A DNA stretch of 64,000 nt, from contig JAUSAX010000068.1 of the NCBI GenBank assembly GCA_030652315.1, positions 1-64,000 on the forward strand. Direction: 5' to 3'. The stretch is from Afipia sp. (GTDB lineage Bacteria; Pseudomonadota; Alphaproteobacteria; Rhizobiales; Xanthobacteraceae). The position numbers were made by a program, and so were the translations under genes. Positions 19,341 to 28,782 of the stretch are shown one piece after another; the stretch's first letter is position 1, and each line of letters opens with the position of its first letter. Under the pieces are notes generated by a model, which saw only the letters and a list, made by a program, of their open reading frames with translations, was not told the DNA's origin and searched no databases.

Positions 19341-19565
19341 TCAGACCTTTTTCAGTTGCGCGGGATAATGCCGCTGCAACACGGCTTCCGGGGTCGCGTA
19401 GGCTTCCTGCCGGTCGACGCTCCAGTATTTCAGTTCATCCAACGGAATGTGTTCGCCGGTGATGGCGCAGCGGACGTAGGAGCCGGGAGAGGTCACGCGA
19501 AAATCGCCGTCGAGATATTCGACCTGCGCTTCGCCCTGGCCGGAAGGCCCGAATTTATTGAGCAC
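19341..19565 (-). CDS. DUF2093 family small protein
   Basis: A 74-residue protein with VEYLDGDFRV, GSYVRCAITGEHIPLDELKYW and a Tyr/Ala-rich end; this matches the alphaproteobacterial DUF2093 family, of unknown function. It begins with GTG at 19565 after an AAGGA site. It commonly neighbours lpxK and xseA. Confidence 0.9.
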   Translation of the reverse strand: MLNKFGPSGQGEAQVEYLDGDFRVTSPGSYVRCAITGEHIPLDELKYWSVDRQEAYATPEAVLQRHYPAQLKKV

Positions 19566-19623
19566 GATAATTGTCCTTGTGGGATCCGGCAGATTTTCGT
19601 CCGGAGAGGCTGCTCAAATATAG

Positions 19624-19668
19624 GCATGATCCCGAAAGGTGGAAACCGGTTTTCGGGAAGGATCATGC
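19624..19668. repeat. GCATGATCCCGAAA palindromic repeat
   Basis: GCATGATC...GATCATGC outer arms with CCCGAAA/TTTCGGG inside and the core GGTGGAAACCGG. It lies between DUF2093 and xseA. This is a fourth palindromic repeat type, familiar from Bradyrhizobium and Nitrobacter intergenic regions. Only one clear copy occurs in this window. Confidence 0.75.
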
Positions 19669-19699
19669 GGAAATCAAAAGCGAAATCTCTCTGAACGTC

Positions 19700-21154
19700 T
19701 CAAAAAAGGTCGCCTTGGACCTTTTTGACGCCGAAATCGGTGGTGCGCTTCGATACGGGCTTTGCCGGCGCGGCCTTCGGCTTCGCTGCAGATGTTCCAT
19801 CGTCATCCGCCGTCGCACCGATCCGCCCGTCCGCGAATTCGATGGTGAGGTGCTGGCCTGAGCCCACGTTGGCTGCGGCATGCAGCGGCTGGCCGTGTTC
19901 GTCGCGCACCAGTGCGAAGCCGCGATCCAGCACGCCCTTGTACGAGAGCGCATTGAGAAGCTGCGCGACATATTTCAGGCGTGTCTCGCGCTGCTGGATA
20001 TGCAGATCCGCGCAGCGCCGCGCGCTTGTTGCCAGCCGCGCCACCTTCTCCTTGCCGCGATCGATCTGCGCGCGCAACGCCGTCACCGTCAGACGTCCGC
20101 CGATTGCGGACAGCCGCCGCTCGTAGACATGCGCGTTGGCGCGCAGCGCACGGGGCAGTTGCGCGCTGGCGCGGTCAAGGCGCTGGCGCGGGATATTCAG
20201 CAACTCTGTTGCCTTCGGCAGTGCGCGGGCCGCCGCGCGCAGTTCACTGCGGCGATGTTCCTGGCCGCGCTGCCAGCACAGCATCGCGCGCCGCTCCAAT
20301 GAGGTGACCTCGACGAATAGTTCGGCGCGGACCGGCACCGCCATCTCGGCGGCCGCGGTAGGCGTCGGCGCGCGCTTGTCGGCGGCGAAATCGATCAGCG
20401 TCACGTCGGTCTCGTGGCCCACGGCCGAGATCAGCGGGATCATGCTCTCCGCCGCGGCGCGCACCACGATCTCTTCGTTGAACGACCAGAGATCTTCGAG
20501 CGAGCCGCCGCCGCGCGCGACGATCAGCAAATCCGGCCGTGGAATCCTGCCGCCTTCTTCCAGCGCGTTGAAGCCGTGGATGGCGGCGGCGATCTGCTCG
20601 GCAGAGCCTTCGCCCTGCACCCGCACCGGCCACACCAGCACGCGGCGCGGGAATCTGTCTTCAAGCCGATGCAGGATGTCGCGGATCACCGCGCCCGTGG
20701 GAGAGGTCACCACGCCGATTACTTCAGGCAGCCACGGCAGAAGCTGCTTGCGCGCTTCGTCGAACAGTCCCTCGGCAGCGAGCTTCTTCTTGCGCTCTTC
20801 CATCAGCGCCATCAGCGCGCCGACACCGGCCGGCTCGATGGCCTCGATGACGATCTGGTACTTCGACGAGCCGGGATAGGTCGTGAGCTTGCCGGTGGCG
20901 ATGATCTCGAGGCCTTCCTGCGGCTTGAACCGCATCCGGCCATGGACGCCCTTCCAGATCACCGCCTCGATCTTGGCGCTCTCGTCCTTCAGCGCGAAAT
21001 AGCAGTGGCCCGAGGAATGCGGCCCGCGAAAGCCCGAGATTTCGCCGCGAACCCGCACATGGCCATAGGCGTCCTCGACCGTCCGCTTGAGCGCCGAGGA
21101 CAGCTCGGAAACGGTAAATTCTGGCGAATTAATAAGGGCTTCGGCTGCTGGCAT
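19700..21154 (-). CDS. xseA: Exodeoxyribonuclease VII large subunit
   Basis: 484 residues. The N-terminal OB-fold (residues ~10-110, with [23 protein letters not shown]) is followed by the catalytic region with [31 protein letters not shown] and [29 protein letters not shown], and a long coiled region. With XseB it degrades single-stranded DNA from both ends. The C-terminus has a Lys/Ala-rich extension. xseB is not next to it here. Confidence 0.97.
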   Translation of the reverse strand: MPAAEALINSPEFTVSELSSALKRTVEDAYGHVRVRGEISGFRGPHSSGHCYFALKDESAKIEAVIWKGVHGRMRFKPQEGLEIIATGKLTTYPGSSKYQIVIEAIEPAGVGALMALMEERKKKLAAEGLFDEARKQLLPWLPEVIGVVTSPTGAVIRDILHRLEDRFPRRVLVWPVRVQGEGSAEQIAAAIHGFNALEEGGRIPRPDLLIVARGGGSLEDLWSFNEEIVVRAAAESMIPLISAVGHETDVTLIDFAADKRAPTPTAAAEMAVPVRAELFVEVTSLERRAMLCWQRGQEHRRSELRAAARALPKATELLNIPRQRLDRASAQLPRALRANAHVYERRLSAIGGRLTVTALRAQIDRGKEKVARLATSARRCADLHIQQRETRLKYVAQLLNALSYKGVLDRGFALVRDEHGQPLHAAANVGSGQHLTIEFADGRIGATADDDGTSAAKPKAAPAKPVSKRTTDFGVKKVQGDLF

Positions 21155-21249
21155 CTCGGCTATCGAATCGGGTTGTTGAGGCTCGGGTGCAAGGTAGGGA
21201 ATTCAGCCGCCATCGCCAAACGGTCCTTGCTCAATGCCATGCTCTATAC

Positions 21250-21265
21250 TACAGAGTTCTCTGTA
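21250..21265. promoter_or_regulatory. Inverted repeat, probable operator of the 21292-23147 operon
   Basis: TACAGAG-TT-CTCTGTA, 7-base arms with a 2-base spacer, lies 26 bases before the ATG at 21292. The operon's last gene encodes a winged-helix regulator, so this may be an autoregulatory site. The regulator link is inferred from position alone. Confidence 0.5.
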
Positions 21266-21291
21266 TTCCTTGGTTTCTTGATGGAGGCGTG

Positions 21292-22290
21292 ATGTTTGGA
21301 ACCCTCGTATCCGGCGGGCTCAGGATCATGGTCTGGTGCTTTGCCGCCCTCGGACTCATCGGGGTGCTGCTGGCCGGGCTGATCGCCTGGCCGATCAAGC
21401 CCCCGCGTGAGCTCACCTCGATTTCGACGACCGCACGCGCGGTCGATCGCAGCACCATGCCGAGACTTGAAAGATTTCATGCCCGCGACGGCACCGAACT
21501 GGCCTATCGGCATTACGCGGCCCGCGAGCCGGCGACAGGGCAGATTGCGATCGTTGTTCATGGATCGTCAGGATCGAGTGCCGCCGTTCATGCCCTCGCG
21601 AAAACGCTCGCCGAACGGGGAGTGGACACCTTTGCGCCCGACATTCGCGGCCATGGCGGGTCCGGCACGAGAGGCGACATCGCCTACCTTGGTCAACTCG
21701 AGGACGACCTTTCCGATCTTGTCGGTGAAATCCGCAAAACAAATCCCGCTGCGCCGTTGACGCTGCTCGGCCATTCCTCCGGTGGTGGTTTCGCGCTCCG
21801 CGTGGCCGGTTCGCCGATACAGGGCCTGTTCGCGCGGACGGTGCTGCTTGCGCCGTATCTCGGCTACGATGCGCCGAGCACGCGAGGGAGTGGCGCTGGC
21901 GGCTGGGCCAGCCCGAACATTCCTCGCATTATCGGACTGTCGATCCTGCGCCGCCTCGGCGTTGTCTGCTGTGAGTCCCTGCCGACCGTCGCGTTCGCGG
22001 TCGCTCCGAACACAAGTGCAATCCTGACATCGGCCTATTCCTATCGGCTGATGAGCAATTTCGCGGCGTCGCGCGATTACCGCGGAGATATTGCTGCGGC
22101 CAGCAAGCCGGTCACGGTGTTCGCGGGGGCAATCGACGAATTGATGTTGTCCGATAAATACAAGGATGCCCTCGGTCCGCGCGTGGCGGTTGAATTGATC
22201 GGCGGCATCAATCACATGGCGATCGTCAGCGATTCGTCCGCAATATCGGCGATTGCGGACAACGTGGTGAAAGCGGGGAGCAAATCATGA
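21292..22290 (+). CDS. Membrane-anchored alpha/beta hydrolase
   Basis: A 332-residue protein. An N-terminal membrane anchor (residues ~8-35) precedes an alpha/beta hydrolase domain with the oxyanion HGSSGSS, nucleophile elbow GHSSGGG, the acid near FAGAIDELM and His in GGINHMAIV. It resembles lysophospholipase-type serine hydrolases. The start follows a GGAGG site. It overlaps the next gene by four bases, forming a three-gene operon with a membrane protein and a DNA-binding protein. Confidence 0.85.
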   Translation: MFGTLVSGGLRIMVWCFAALGLIGVLLAGLIAWPIKPPRELTSISTTARAVDRSTMPRLERFHARDGTELAYRHYAAREPATGQIAIVVHGSSGSSAAVHALAKTLAERGVDTFAPDIRGHGGSGTRGDIAYLGQLEDDLSDLVGEIRKTNPAAPLTLLGHSSGGGFALRVAGSPIQGLFARTVLLAPYLGYDAPSTRGSGAGGWASPNIPRIIGLSILRRLGVVCCESLPTVAFAVAPNTSAILTSAYSYRLMSNFAASRDYRGDIAAASKPVTVFAGAIDELMLSDKYKDALGPRVAVELIGGINHMAIVSDSSAISAIADNVVKAGSKS

Positions 22291-22847
22291 CGGGCATCGA
22301 TTCCAGGGAAGCCGCTGCCGCCTTGTCTGACATCGACAGTATCGCACGCCGGGTCCGCCAATCGCGCTTTTACAATTTTGCCAGCCTGATGTTGGTTCTG
22401 TGGGGCGCACTGATTTTCCTCGGCAATGCCGCCTCCTATCTCTGGCCCGCACAGGCCGGGTACATCTGGATTGCGGTGAATACGGCGGGTCTCGCGGGCT
22501 CGTTCGCGGTCAGTGCCTTCGACTATAAGCGAATGGGGGCGCGCAGTTTCGATCTCAGGATGGTCACGGCCTTCGTGCTGTTCTTTGCCTTCGGGCTTTT
22601 CTGGTCGATCGGGCTTGGGCAGTTCACGCCGCGCAAGCTCGGTGTGTTCTGGCCGACCTATTTCATGATGGTCTATTCCATCGTGGGATTGTGGATCGGT
22701 CCGGCTTTCGTCGTGATTGGCCTCGGCATCACCGCGCTGACGCTGATCGGCTACTATTTCGTCGGCGGCGCATGGTTTGATCTGTGGATGGCCGTGGTCA
22801 ACGGCGGCGGCCTGATGATGGGCGGTCTCTGGATGCGGCGGAACTAG
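22287..22847 (+). CDS. Integral membrane protein of unknown function
   Basis: 186 residues with about five to six hydrophobic spans (LMLVLWGALIFLGNAASYLW, VTAFVLFFAFGLFWSIGL and others) after a short hydrophilic N-terminus. It overlaps the hydrolase stop (ATGA) and is followed three bases later by the regulator gene. I do not recognise a named family. The pairing with a winged-helix regulator is seen in related rhizobial genomes, by recollection rather than search. Confidence 0.8.
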   Translation: MTGIDSREAAAALSDIDSIARRVRQSRFYNFASLMLVLWGALIFLGNAASYLWPAQAGYIWIAVNTAGLAGSFAVSAFDYKRMGARSFDLRMVTAFVLFFAFGLFWSIGLGQFTPRKLGVFWPTYFMMVYSIVGLWIGPAFVVIGLGITALTLIGYYFVGGAWFDLWMAVVNGGGLMMGGLWMRRN

Positions 22848-22850
22848 GCG

Positions 22851-23147
22851 ATGGCCGAACTCGATGAGATCATCCACCAGCCGCTGCGCCTGAGGATCAT
22901 GGCCGCGCTGAATGTGCTGCCGGTGGGCATGGGACTGGAATTTTCTCGCTTGAAGAAATTGACCGGAGCGACCGACGGTAATCTCGGGGCCCATATCGAG
23001 ACGCTGGCGAGGGCGGGCTATGTCGCGGTCGCCAAGGCTTTCGTCGGCAAGAAGCCTCAAACCACGGTCACCGCCACCCCCGCCGGACGGGGGGCATTCG
23101 CGCGTCATGTCGCCTCGCTGCGGCAGATCATCGAGGCTGGCGGATAG
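22851..23147 (+). CDS. Winged-helix transcriptional regulator (HTH_34/ArsR-like)
   Basis: 98 residues: IIHQPLRLRIMAALNVLP, an ordered wHTH with recognition helix around GATDGNLGAHIETLARAGYV, and wing KPQTTVTATPAGR. This matches the single-domain winged-helix proteins that sense or repress small operons. It ends the hydrolase operon and may bind the inverted repeat at 21250. Confidence 0.87.
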   Translation: MAELDEIIHQPLRLRIMAALNVLPVGMGLEFSRLKKLTGATDGNLGAHIETLARAGYVAVAKAFVGKKPQTTVTATPAGRGAFARHVASLRQIIEAGG

Positions 23148-23207
23148 CGTTTCGGACCTCTTGTGCAGGCTGCGCCGACCCGGTAACCGAACGGGTTAGG
23201 AGACATT

Positions 23208-24479
23208 ATGAATATCCTCTTGATCGGTTCTGGCGGGCGCGAACACGCGCTGGCGTGGAAAATGGCGGCCTCGCCGCTGCTGACGAAGCTGTGGTGCGCG
23301 CCGGGCAATGCCGGAATCGCGCAGGACGCGGAATGCGTCGCGCTGGATGTGGCGAACCACGCCGCGGTGATCGACTTTTGCAAGGTGAACAAGATCGACC
23401 TGGTCGTGGTCGGGCCGGAGGCGCCGCTGGCGGCGGGCATTGTCGATGATCTCGCAGTCGCCGGCATCAAGGCGTTCGGGCCGAGCAAGGCCGCCTCGCA
23501 GCTCGAAAGCTCCAAGGGTTTCACCAAGGATGTCTGCAAGGCGAACAACATTCCGACCGCGGCCTACGAACGCTTTCGCGATGCGGAAGCGGCGAAGGTC
23601 TACATCCGCAAGCAAGGCGCGCCGATCGTCGTGAAGGCCGACGGTCTCGCGGCCGGCAAGGGTGTCGTGGTGGCGATGACGCTGGACGAGGCGGAAGCCG
23701 CCGTCGATGCGCTGTTTACGGCTGCGGGTGCGGAAGCCGTCATTGAAGAATTTATGGAAGGCGAGGAGGCCTCGTTCTTCGTGCTGTGCGACGGCGACAA
23801 TGCGCTGCCGCTGGTCGCGGCGCAGGACCACAAGCGCGCCTTCGACGGCGACAAGGGACCGAACACCGGCGGCATGGGCGCCTACTCACCCGCGCCGGTG
23901 TTCACTGACGCGGTGCGCGAGCGCACGATGACCGAGATCATCCTGCCGACGCTGCGCGCGATGAAGGCGATGGGCATGCCCTACAAGGGCGTGCTGTTCG
24001 CTGGGCTTATGATCACCAAGGATGGCCCTAAACTGATCGAATACAATGCGCGCTTCGGCGACCCCGAGACGCAGGTGCTGATGATCCGTTTGATATCGGA
24101 TATCGTGCCGGCCCTGCTGGCGTCGGTCGATGGCGAATTGAAGCATTTCGATCTGCGCTGGCATCCCGAGCCCGCGCTCACCGTGGTGATGGCGGCGAAA
24201 GGATATCCGGGCGACTACGCCAAGGGCACCCGTATCGACGGCCTCGACGACGCTGCAAAGGTGGAAGGCGTCGAGATTTTCCACGCCGGCACCAAGGCCG
24301 ACGGGGACAAGATTCTCGCCAATGGCGGCCGCGTGCTGAACATCACCGCGACAGCAAAGACCGTCAGCGAAGCGCAGCGCCGGGCCTATGAGGCGATTGA
24401 TCGCATCAAGTGGCCGGAAGGGTTCTGCCGCCGCGACATCGGCTGGCAGGCGGTGGCGCGGGAGAAGGCGCAGGATTAG
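23208..24479 (+). CDS. purD: Phosphoribosylamine-glycine ligase
   Basis: An ATP-grasp enzyme of purine synthesis (GAR synthetase). It opens [18 protein letters not shown] and has [30 protein letters not shown] and [12 protein letters not shown]. 423 residues is standard. It has a TAGGAGA site upstream of the ATG and is a monocistronic gene by spacing. Confidence 0.98.
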   Translation: MNILLIGSGGREHALAWKMAASPLLTKLWCAPGNAGIAQDAECVALDVANHAAVIDFCKVNKIDLVVVGPEAPLAAGIVDDLAVAGIKAFGPSKAASQLESSKGFTKDVCKANNIPTAAYERFRDAEAAKVYIRKQGAPIVVKADGLAAGKGVVVAMTLDEAEAAVDALFTAAGAEAVIEEFMEGEEASFFVLCDGDNALPLVAAQDHKRAFDGDKGPNTGGMGAYSPAPVFTDAVRERTMTEIILPTLRAMKAMGMPYKGVLFAGLMITKDGPKLIEYNARFGDPETQVLMIRLISDIVPALLASVDGELKHFDLRWHPEPALTVVMAAKGYPGDYAKGTRIDGLDDAAKVEGVEIFHAGTKADGDKILANGGRVLNITATAKTVSEAQRRAYEAIDRIKWPEGFCRRDIGWQAVAREKAQD

Positions 24480-24480
24480 T

Positions 24481-24567
24481 CGTCATGCCCGGCCTTGTGC
24501 CGGGCATCCACGTCTTTCTATGCTGCCAAACAAGACGTGGATGGCCGGGACGAGCCCGGCCATGACG
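24481..24567. repeat. Dispersed GTCATGCCCGG palindromic repeat, copy 2
   Basis: CGTCATGCCCGGCC...GGCCATGACG with inner CACGTCTT/AAGACGTGG pairing. It forms a near-complete cruciform directly between purD and the dehalogenase-like gene. Compare 4524-4651. Confidence 0.88.
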
Positions 24568-24585
24568 AAGAGGGAGTTGGATCCC

Positions 24586-25494
24586 ATGCCTGATCTCGCC
24601 GATCTCTATCCCGGCTTCGCGTCTGAATGGATCAGCACGTCGCGCGGCCGCATTTTCGCCCGCGTCGGCGGCAAAGGCCCGCCATTGCTGCTGCTGCACG
24701 GTTATCCGCAGACCCACGTGATGTGGCATCGCGTCGCCCCAATGCTGGCGGAGAAATTCACCCTCGTGATTCCGGATCTGCCTGGCTACGGCTGGTCGGA
24801 CGTGCCGAAGACCGACGAGAACCATACGCCGTTCACCAAGCGCGCCATGGCGCAGGCAATGATCGAAGTGATGGAAAAGCTCGGTCACGTGCATTTCGGC
24901 CTCGCGGGTCATGATCGCGGCGGGCGTGTTGCGTATCGGCTGGCGCTCGATCATCCCGGGCGGCTGTCGCGCCTTGCGACGCTCGATATTCTGCCAACTT
25001 ACGATTACTGGGCGAAGATGGATCGCGGCTTCGCGCTCCGGATCTATCACTGGGCGTTTCTGGCACAGCCGCATCCGTTGCCGGAAAATCTGATTGCTTC
25101 GAATCCTGACGACTATTTCGGCCGAACGTTCAAAAGCTGGGCGAAAAAGGATGCGCCCAATCCATTCGATCCGCGTGCGGTCGAACATTACCTGACGGCG
25201 TTCCGCGATCCGCTGCGTATTCATGCGGCCTGCGAGGATTATCGCGCCGGGGCCTATGCCGATTTCGAGCAGGATAAGGCCGACGTTGAGGCGGGCAACA
25301 AGATCACCGTGCCGCTGCTGGCACTGTGGGGCGGCGCGGGCATTGCCTCCTCGACCTCGAGCCCGCTCGACACCTGGCGCGGGTGGGCGACGAACGTCAG
25401 CGGGCACGCCATCGATTCCGGACATTTCCTTGCCGAGGAAAACCCTCAGGCAACGGCTGACGCATTACTTAAATTCTTTTTGGAGCAGGATTGA
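24586..25494 (+). CDS. Alpha/beta hydrolase closely resembling fluoroacetate dehalogenase
   Basis: A 302-residue hydrolase. Its sequence closely tracks the structurally characterised Rhodopseudomonas palustris enzyme RPA1163 as I remember it: [45 protein letters not shown] and the nucleophile motif [15 protein letters not shown] (Asp, with two Arg for carboxylate binding). It also keeps IYHWAFLAQ (His and Trp of the halide pocket), [12 protein letters not shown] (Tyr) and SGHFLAEE (catalytic His). All key residues I know for fluoroacetate hydrolysis are kept, but one pocket residue may differ. The ATG follows GGGAG. It overlaps the GNAT gene by one base. Confidence 0.85.
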   Translation: MPDLADLYPGFASEWISTSRGRIFARVGGKGPPLLLLHGYPQTHVMWHRVAPMLAEKFTLVIPDLPGYGWSDVPKTDENHTPFTKRAMAQAMIEVMEKLGHVHFGLAGHDRGGRVAYRLALDHPGRLSRLATLDILPTYDYWAKMDRGFALRIYHWAFLAQPHPLPENLIASNPDDYFGRTFKSWAKKDAPNPFDPRAVEHYLTAFRDPLRIHAACEDYRAGAYADFEQDKADVEAGNKITVPLLALWGGAGIASSTSSPLDTWRGWATNVSGHAIDSGHFLAEENPQATADALLKFFLEQD

Positions 25495-25940
25495 TGGCAT
25501 TACGTGAGGCGCGGCGAGAAGATATCCGACGCATCGTCGAGATGTTGGCGGACGATGAGGTGGCGCGCGGGCGCGAGGATTTCTCGGGCGACATGGCGGC
25601 GTATTATGCCGCCTTCGACGCCATCGCAGCGGACCCCAACAACACACTTTACGTGTGGGATCATGAGGGAACGGCGATGGGTTGCCTGCAACTGACCTTC
25701 ATACCCGGCATGTCCTATCACGGCGCCTGGATCGCGAAGGTCGAAGGCGTGCGGGTCGATCGTTCGCTGCGCGGTCTCGGCATCGGCGAACAGATGATCG
25801 ATGCGGTGATCGCCAAGTCGCGTGCACGGGGCTGCAAGCAATTGCAGCTCACGACCGACAAGCGGCGCGTCGAGGCGCAACGCTTCTATGCGCGGCTTGG
25901 CCTGGACGCCTCGCACGAGGGCATGAAGATCAATCTGTAA
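25494..25940 (+). CDS. GNAT family N-acetyltransferase
   Basis: 148 residues. The acetyl-CoA site motif VDRSLRGLGIGEQMIDAVI (R-x-x-G-x-G/A) is central, with an acceptor-side beta strand LQLTFIPG and the closing FYARLGLDASHEGMKI. The acceptor is unknown. It starts at the stop of the dehalogenase-like gene (TGATG overlap), so it is co-translated and may modify a product or be an unrelated passenger. Confidence 0.9.
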   Translation: MALREARREDIRRIVEMLADDEVARGREDFSGDMAAYYAAFDAIAADPNNTLYVWDHEGTAMGCLQLTFIPGMSYHGAWIAKVEGVRVDRSLRGLGIGEQMIDAVIAKSRARGCKQLQLTTDKRRVEAQRFYARLGLDASHEGMKINL

Positions 25941-25948
25941 TCGGTGGT

Positions 25949-26395
25949 TTAGCGCCGCGCCTTGAAGAAATTCGTCAGCAGCGTCGCGGCTTCGCTTTCG
26001 CCGACCGAAGGATAAATCTCCGGCGCATGATGGCAGGTCGGTGAGGCGAAGAACCGCACGCCGCTGTCCACCGCGCCGCCCTTCGGGTCGCTTGCCCCAT
26101 AGTAAAGCCGCCGGATGCGGGCGAAGGAGATCGCTCCCGCGCACATGGTGCAGGGTTCCAGCGTGACGTAGAGGTCGCAATTGGTCAGCCGCTCGCTGCC
26201 GGTGACGCGGGCGGCCTCGCGGATCGCCAGGATTTCGGCATGCGCGGTCGGATCGCGGTCGGCGAGGGTGCGGTTACCGGCCTGTGCGATCACCGCGCCG
26301 CCACGCACGATGACGCAGCCGATCGGCACTTCCCCGGCCGTTTCGGCGATTTCGGCCTGTTTCAGTGCCAAATCCATGAAAGATCGTGCCGTCAT
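25949..26395 (-). CDS. tadA: tRNA-specific adenosine deaminase
   Basis: A zinc deaminase of 148 residues with TAHAEILAIREA (His ligand and proton-shuttle Glu) and EPCTMCAGAI (two Cys ligands). It converts A34 to inosine in tRNA-Arg(ACG). It is slightly shorter than E. coli TadA. It converges with the GNAT gene and is divergent from the pseudouridine synthase gene. Confidence 0.93.
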   Translation of the reverse strand: MTARSFMDLALKQAEIAETAGEVPIGCVIVRGGAVIAQAGNRTLADRDPTAHAEILAIREAARVTGSERLTNCDLYVTLEPCTMCAGAISFARIRRLYYGASDPKGGAVDSGVRFFASPTCHHAPEIYPSVGESEAATLLTNFFKARR

Positions 26396-26557
26396 GCCTC
26401 GTTTCCGGCAATAAACTCTGTTAGTAAGACGTCTTCAGCAAACGCGAGAACCGGTTTTGCGCGAAAATGCGCCCTGATTTAAAAGGGCGCGTGCCGCCAG
26501 CCAATTTCACGTTGTGCGACAGTCCCATATTCCGCCCAACGCCCTGAGAGATCATTC

Positions 26558-28774
26558 ATGCCCCGCGACAACGATAAAAACAACGGCCGTCCGCCGCGCC
26601 GTGAAGGCGGAGCCGGCGGCGGCTACAAGGCTGGCGGCCGGGGCCGTCCCGGTGGCGCAGGCGCGCGCAGCGGTGGCGGTTCGCGCGATGAGCGGCCCGC
26701 TCGATCGGCCGGCCCTCGCGGTGGTGACAAGAAATTCGGTGACCGCAAGTTTGGTGACAAGCGGCCGTCCGGCGACAAGCGCCCTTATGCGGCGAAGCCC
26801 TACGCCGGCAAGCGCGATGATTTCCGGAAGGACGGACCGGATCGCGGCCCGCGCAAGGAATTCGGCTCGCGGGATCGCGGCGAAGCAAGTTCATTCAAGC
26901 CGCGCGAGGATCGCGGCGAAGGTCGCCCGTTCAAGCCACGCGAGGATCGTGGTGAAGGTCGTCCGTTCAAGCCACGTGGAGATCGTCCTGAAGGACGTTC
27001 ATTCAAGCCGCGCGAGGATCGTGGCGAAGGTCGAACATTCAAGCCACGTGGAGATCGTCCTGAAGGACGTTCGTTCAAACCGCGCGAGGATCGCGGTGAG
27101 GGACGTTCGTTCAAACCACGTGGAGACCGTCCCGAAGGGCGTCCGTTCAAGCCACGTGAGGATCGTGGCGAGGGGCGCCCCTTCAAGCCGCGTGACCGTG
27201 ACGATCGCGCGCCGCGCAGCGCGGGTGCCGGACGTTTCCAGGACAAGAAATTCGGCGAGAAGCGGCCTTACACGCCGCGCGGCGAGGGCGGCGATGCACG
27301 TCCGGCCCGCTTCAATCGGGACGACCGTCCGCAGCGTGACGAACGCCCGCGTTTCAACCGCGATGACCGGCCCGCGCGTGGCGCGCCGGATCGCGGTCCG
27401 CGCAAGGATTTCAGCCGCGGCGAGGATCGCGGTGGCGACAAGCCCTGGCAGAAGCGCGGACCGTCACGCGACGGTGACAGCCGTCCGCCGCGCCGTGAAG
27501 GTGCAGGTGGTTTCGACAAACCCCGTTTCGACCGTGGCGACCGCGACCAGAGCGAACGTCCGCGTTTTTCGCGTCCCCGTTTTGACAAGCCGCGTGATGA
27601 CCGTGCGCCGCGTGGCCGCAGTGACTGGCAGGAACATCCGCGCAGCGAAACCGGTGACCGGCCTCGCCGCGACAACGAGGACGACAGCAAGGTCTTTGCC
27701 AAGCGCCCGGCATTTGGCGGCCGAGGCGAATACCGCGAGCGCAAGCCTGATTTCGACAAGCGCCCGCCGCGTGCGGTCCCTGAGAAAAAGAAGAGCGGGG
27801 AGCGCATCGCCAAGATCGTCGCGCGTGCGGGGCTCTGCTCGCGCCGTGATGCCGAGGACTGGATCGTGCAAGGCCGCGTCGCGGTAAACGGCCGCGTTAT
27901 CAACTCGCCGGCGCTTGATGTCACCGCGAATGATGTCGTGACTATCGACGGCAAGCCGTTGCCGGAGCGTGAGCGCACGCGGCTGTTTATGTATCACAAA
28001 CCACGTGGCCTGATGACGACCCACGACGATCCCGAGGGCCGTCCCACGGTGTTCGACAACCTGCCGGACGGATTGCCGCGCCTCATCAGCATCGGCCGGC
28101 TCGATTTCAACACCGAAGGCCTGCTGCTGCTGACCAATGACGGCGGGCTCGCCCGTGCGCTGGAACTGCCGGACACCGGCTGGCTGCGGCGTTACCGCGT
28201 CCGCGCCCATGGCGAAGTCACCCAGGGGCAGCTCGACGAACTGAAAAGGGGTGTCGAGGTCGATGGCGTCAAGTACGGTTCGATCGACGCCACGCTGGAA
28301 CGCGACAAGGCCGCCAACGTTTGGATCGTGTTTGCGATCCGCGAAGGCAAGAACCGCGAGGTCCGCAACGTCATGGCGCATCTCGGCCTCGAGGTGAACC
28401 GCCTGATTCGCATTTCCTATGGACCGTTCCAGCTCGGTGAGATCGAGGAAGGTCAGGTCGAGGAGATCAAGTCGCGGGTGCTGCGCGAGCAACTCGGCGA
28501 CAAGATCGTCGCGATGTCCGGTGCGCAGTTCGACAAGCCGGTAAGGGACGCGTCCCGCGGCGAACAGCCCAGTGGCGGTCCGAAGCCCAAGCCAAAGCGC
28601 AGCGTGACTGAGGACCGGAAGGGCCGTCGCGTGCTTGTGATGCGTACAGGCAGCGAGAACACGCGTGCGCGCACCGAGGAAGAAGCCAACGGCTATGGCC
28701 CACCGCGCCGCCCGACGCGCGGCTATAAAGGCAAGCGCGATCTGAAGCCCAAAGACGACACCACGGAAGACTGA
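26558..28774 (+). CDS. RluB/RsuA-type pseudouridine synthase with a long Arg/Gly-rich repeat N-terminus
   Basis: 738 residues; family members are usually 240-300. The first ~410 residues are highly basic and disordered-looking. They include nine FKPR units (about residues 113-215, DNA 26887-27195) spaced by REDRGEGR or GDRPEGR, then further DRDDR/RFNRDDR repeats. The S4 RNA-binding domain starts near RIAKIVARAGLCSRRDAE, and the catalytic Asp is in GRLDFNTEGLLLLTNDG. It modifies 23S (RluB-like) or 16S rRNA; the exact site is undetermined. rsmD follows at 8 bases, forming an rRNA-modification pair. Confidence 0.92.
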   Translation: MPRDNDKNNGRPPRREGGAGGGYKAGGRGRPGGAGARSGGGSRDERPARSAGPRGGDKKFGDRKFGDKRPSGDKRPYAAKPYAGKRDDFRKDGPDRGPRKEFGSRDRGEASSFKPREDRGEGRPFKPREDRGEGRPFKPRGDRPEGRSFKPREDRGEGRTFKPRGDRPEGRSFKPREDRGEGRSFKPRGDRPEGRPFKPREDRGEGRPFKPRDRDDRAPRSAGAGRFQDKKFGEKRPYTPRGEGGDARPARFNRDDRPQRDERPRFNRDDRPARGAPDRGPRKDFSRGEDRGGDKPWQKRGPSRDGDSRPPRREGAGGFDKPRFDRGDRDQSERPRFSRPRFDKPRDDRAPRGRSDWQEHPRSETGDRPRRDNEDDSKVFAKRPAFGGRGEYRERKPDFDKRPPRAVPEKKKSGERIAKIVARAGLCSRRDAEDWIVQGRVAVNGRVINSPALDVTANDVVTIDGKPLPERERTRLFMYHKPRGLMTTHDDPEGRPTVFDNLPDGLPRLISIGRLDFNTEGLLLLTNDGGLARALELPDTGWLRRYRVRAHGEVTQGQLDELKRGVEVDGVKYGSIDATLERDKAANVWIVFAIREGKNREVRNVMAHLGLEVNRLIRISYGPFQLGEIEEGQVEEIKSRVLREQLGDKIVAMSGAQFDKPVRDASRGEQPSGGPKPKPKRSVTEDRKGRRVLVMRTGSENTRARTEEEANGYGPPRRPTRGYKGKRDLKPKDDTTED
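26887..27195 (+). repeat. Tandem 33-base coding repeats in the pseudouridine synthase gene
   Basis: Nine imperfect units each encode FKPR plus a seven-residue linker (EDRGEGR or GDRPEGR plus S/P/T). Most differences between units are synonymous or swap Ser/Pro/Thr before FKP, which points to expansion by slippage or unequal exchange followed by drift. The units are in frame throughout. Confidence 0.92.
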
Positions 28775-28782
28775 GCACATCC

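Noticed and set aside
26887-27195. Regular ~33-base repeats suggestive of a CRISPR array
   Set aside because: There are no unique spacers; units are contiguous, in frame and encode FKPR repeats of the pseudouridine synthase.
26514-27887. Long Arg/Ser/Val-rich frame overlapping the pseudouridine synthase
   Set aside because: An out-of-frame reading of the repeat region; extreme composition and no domain.
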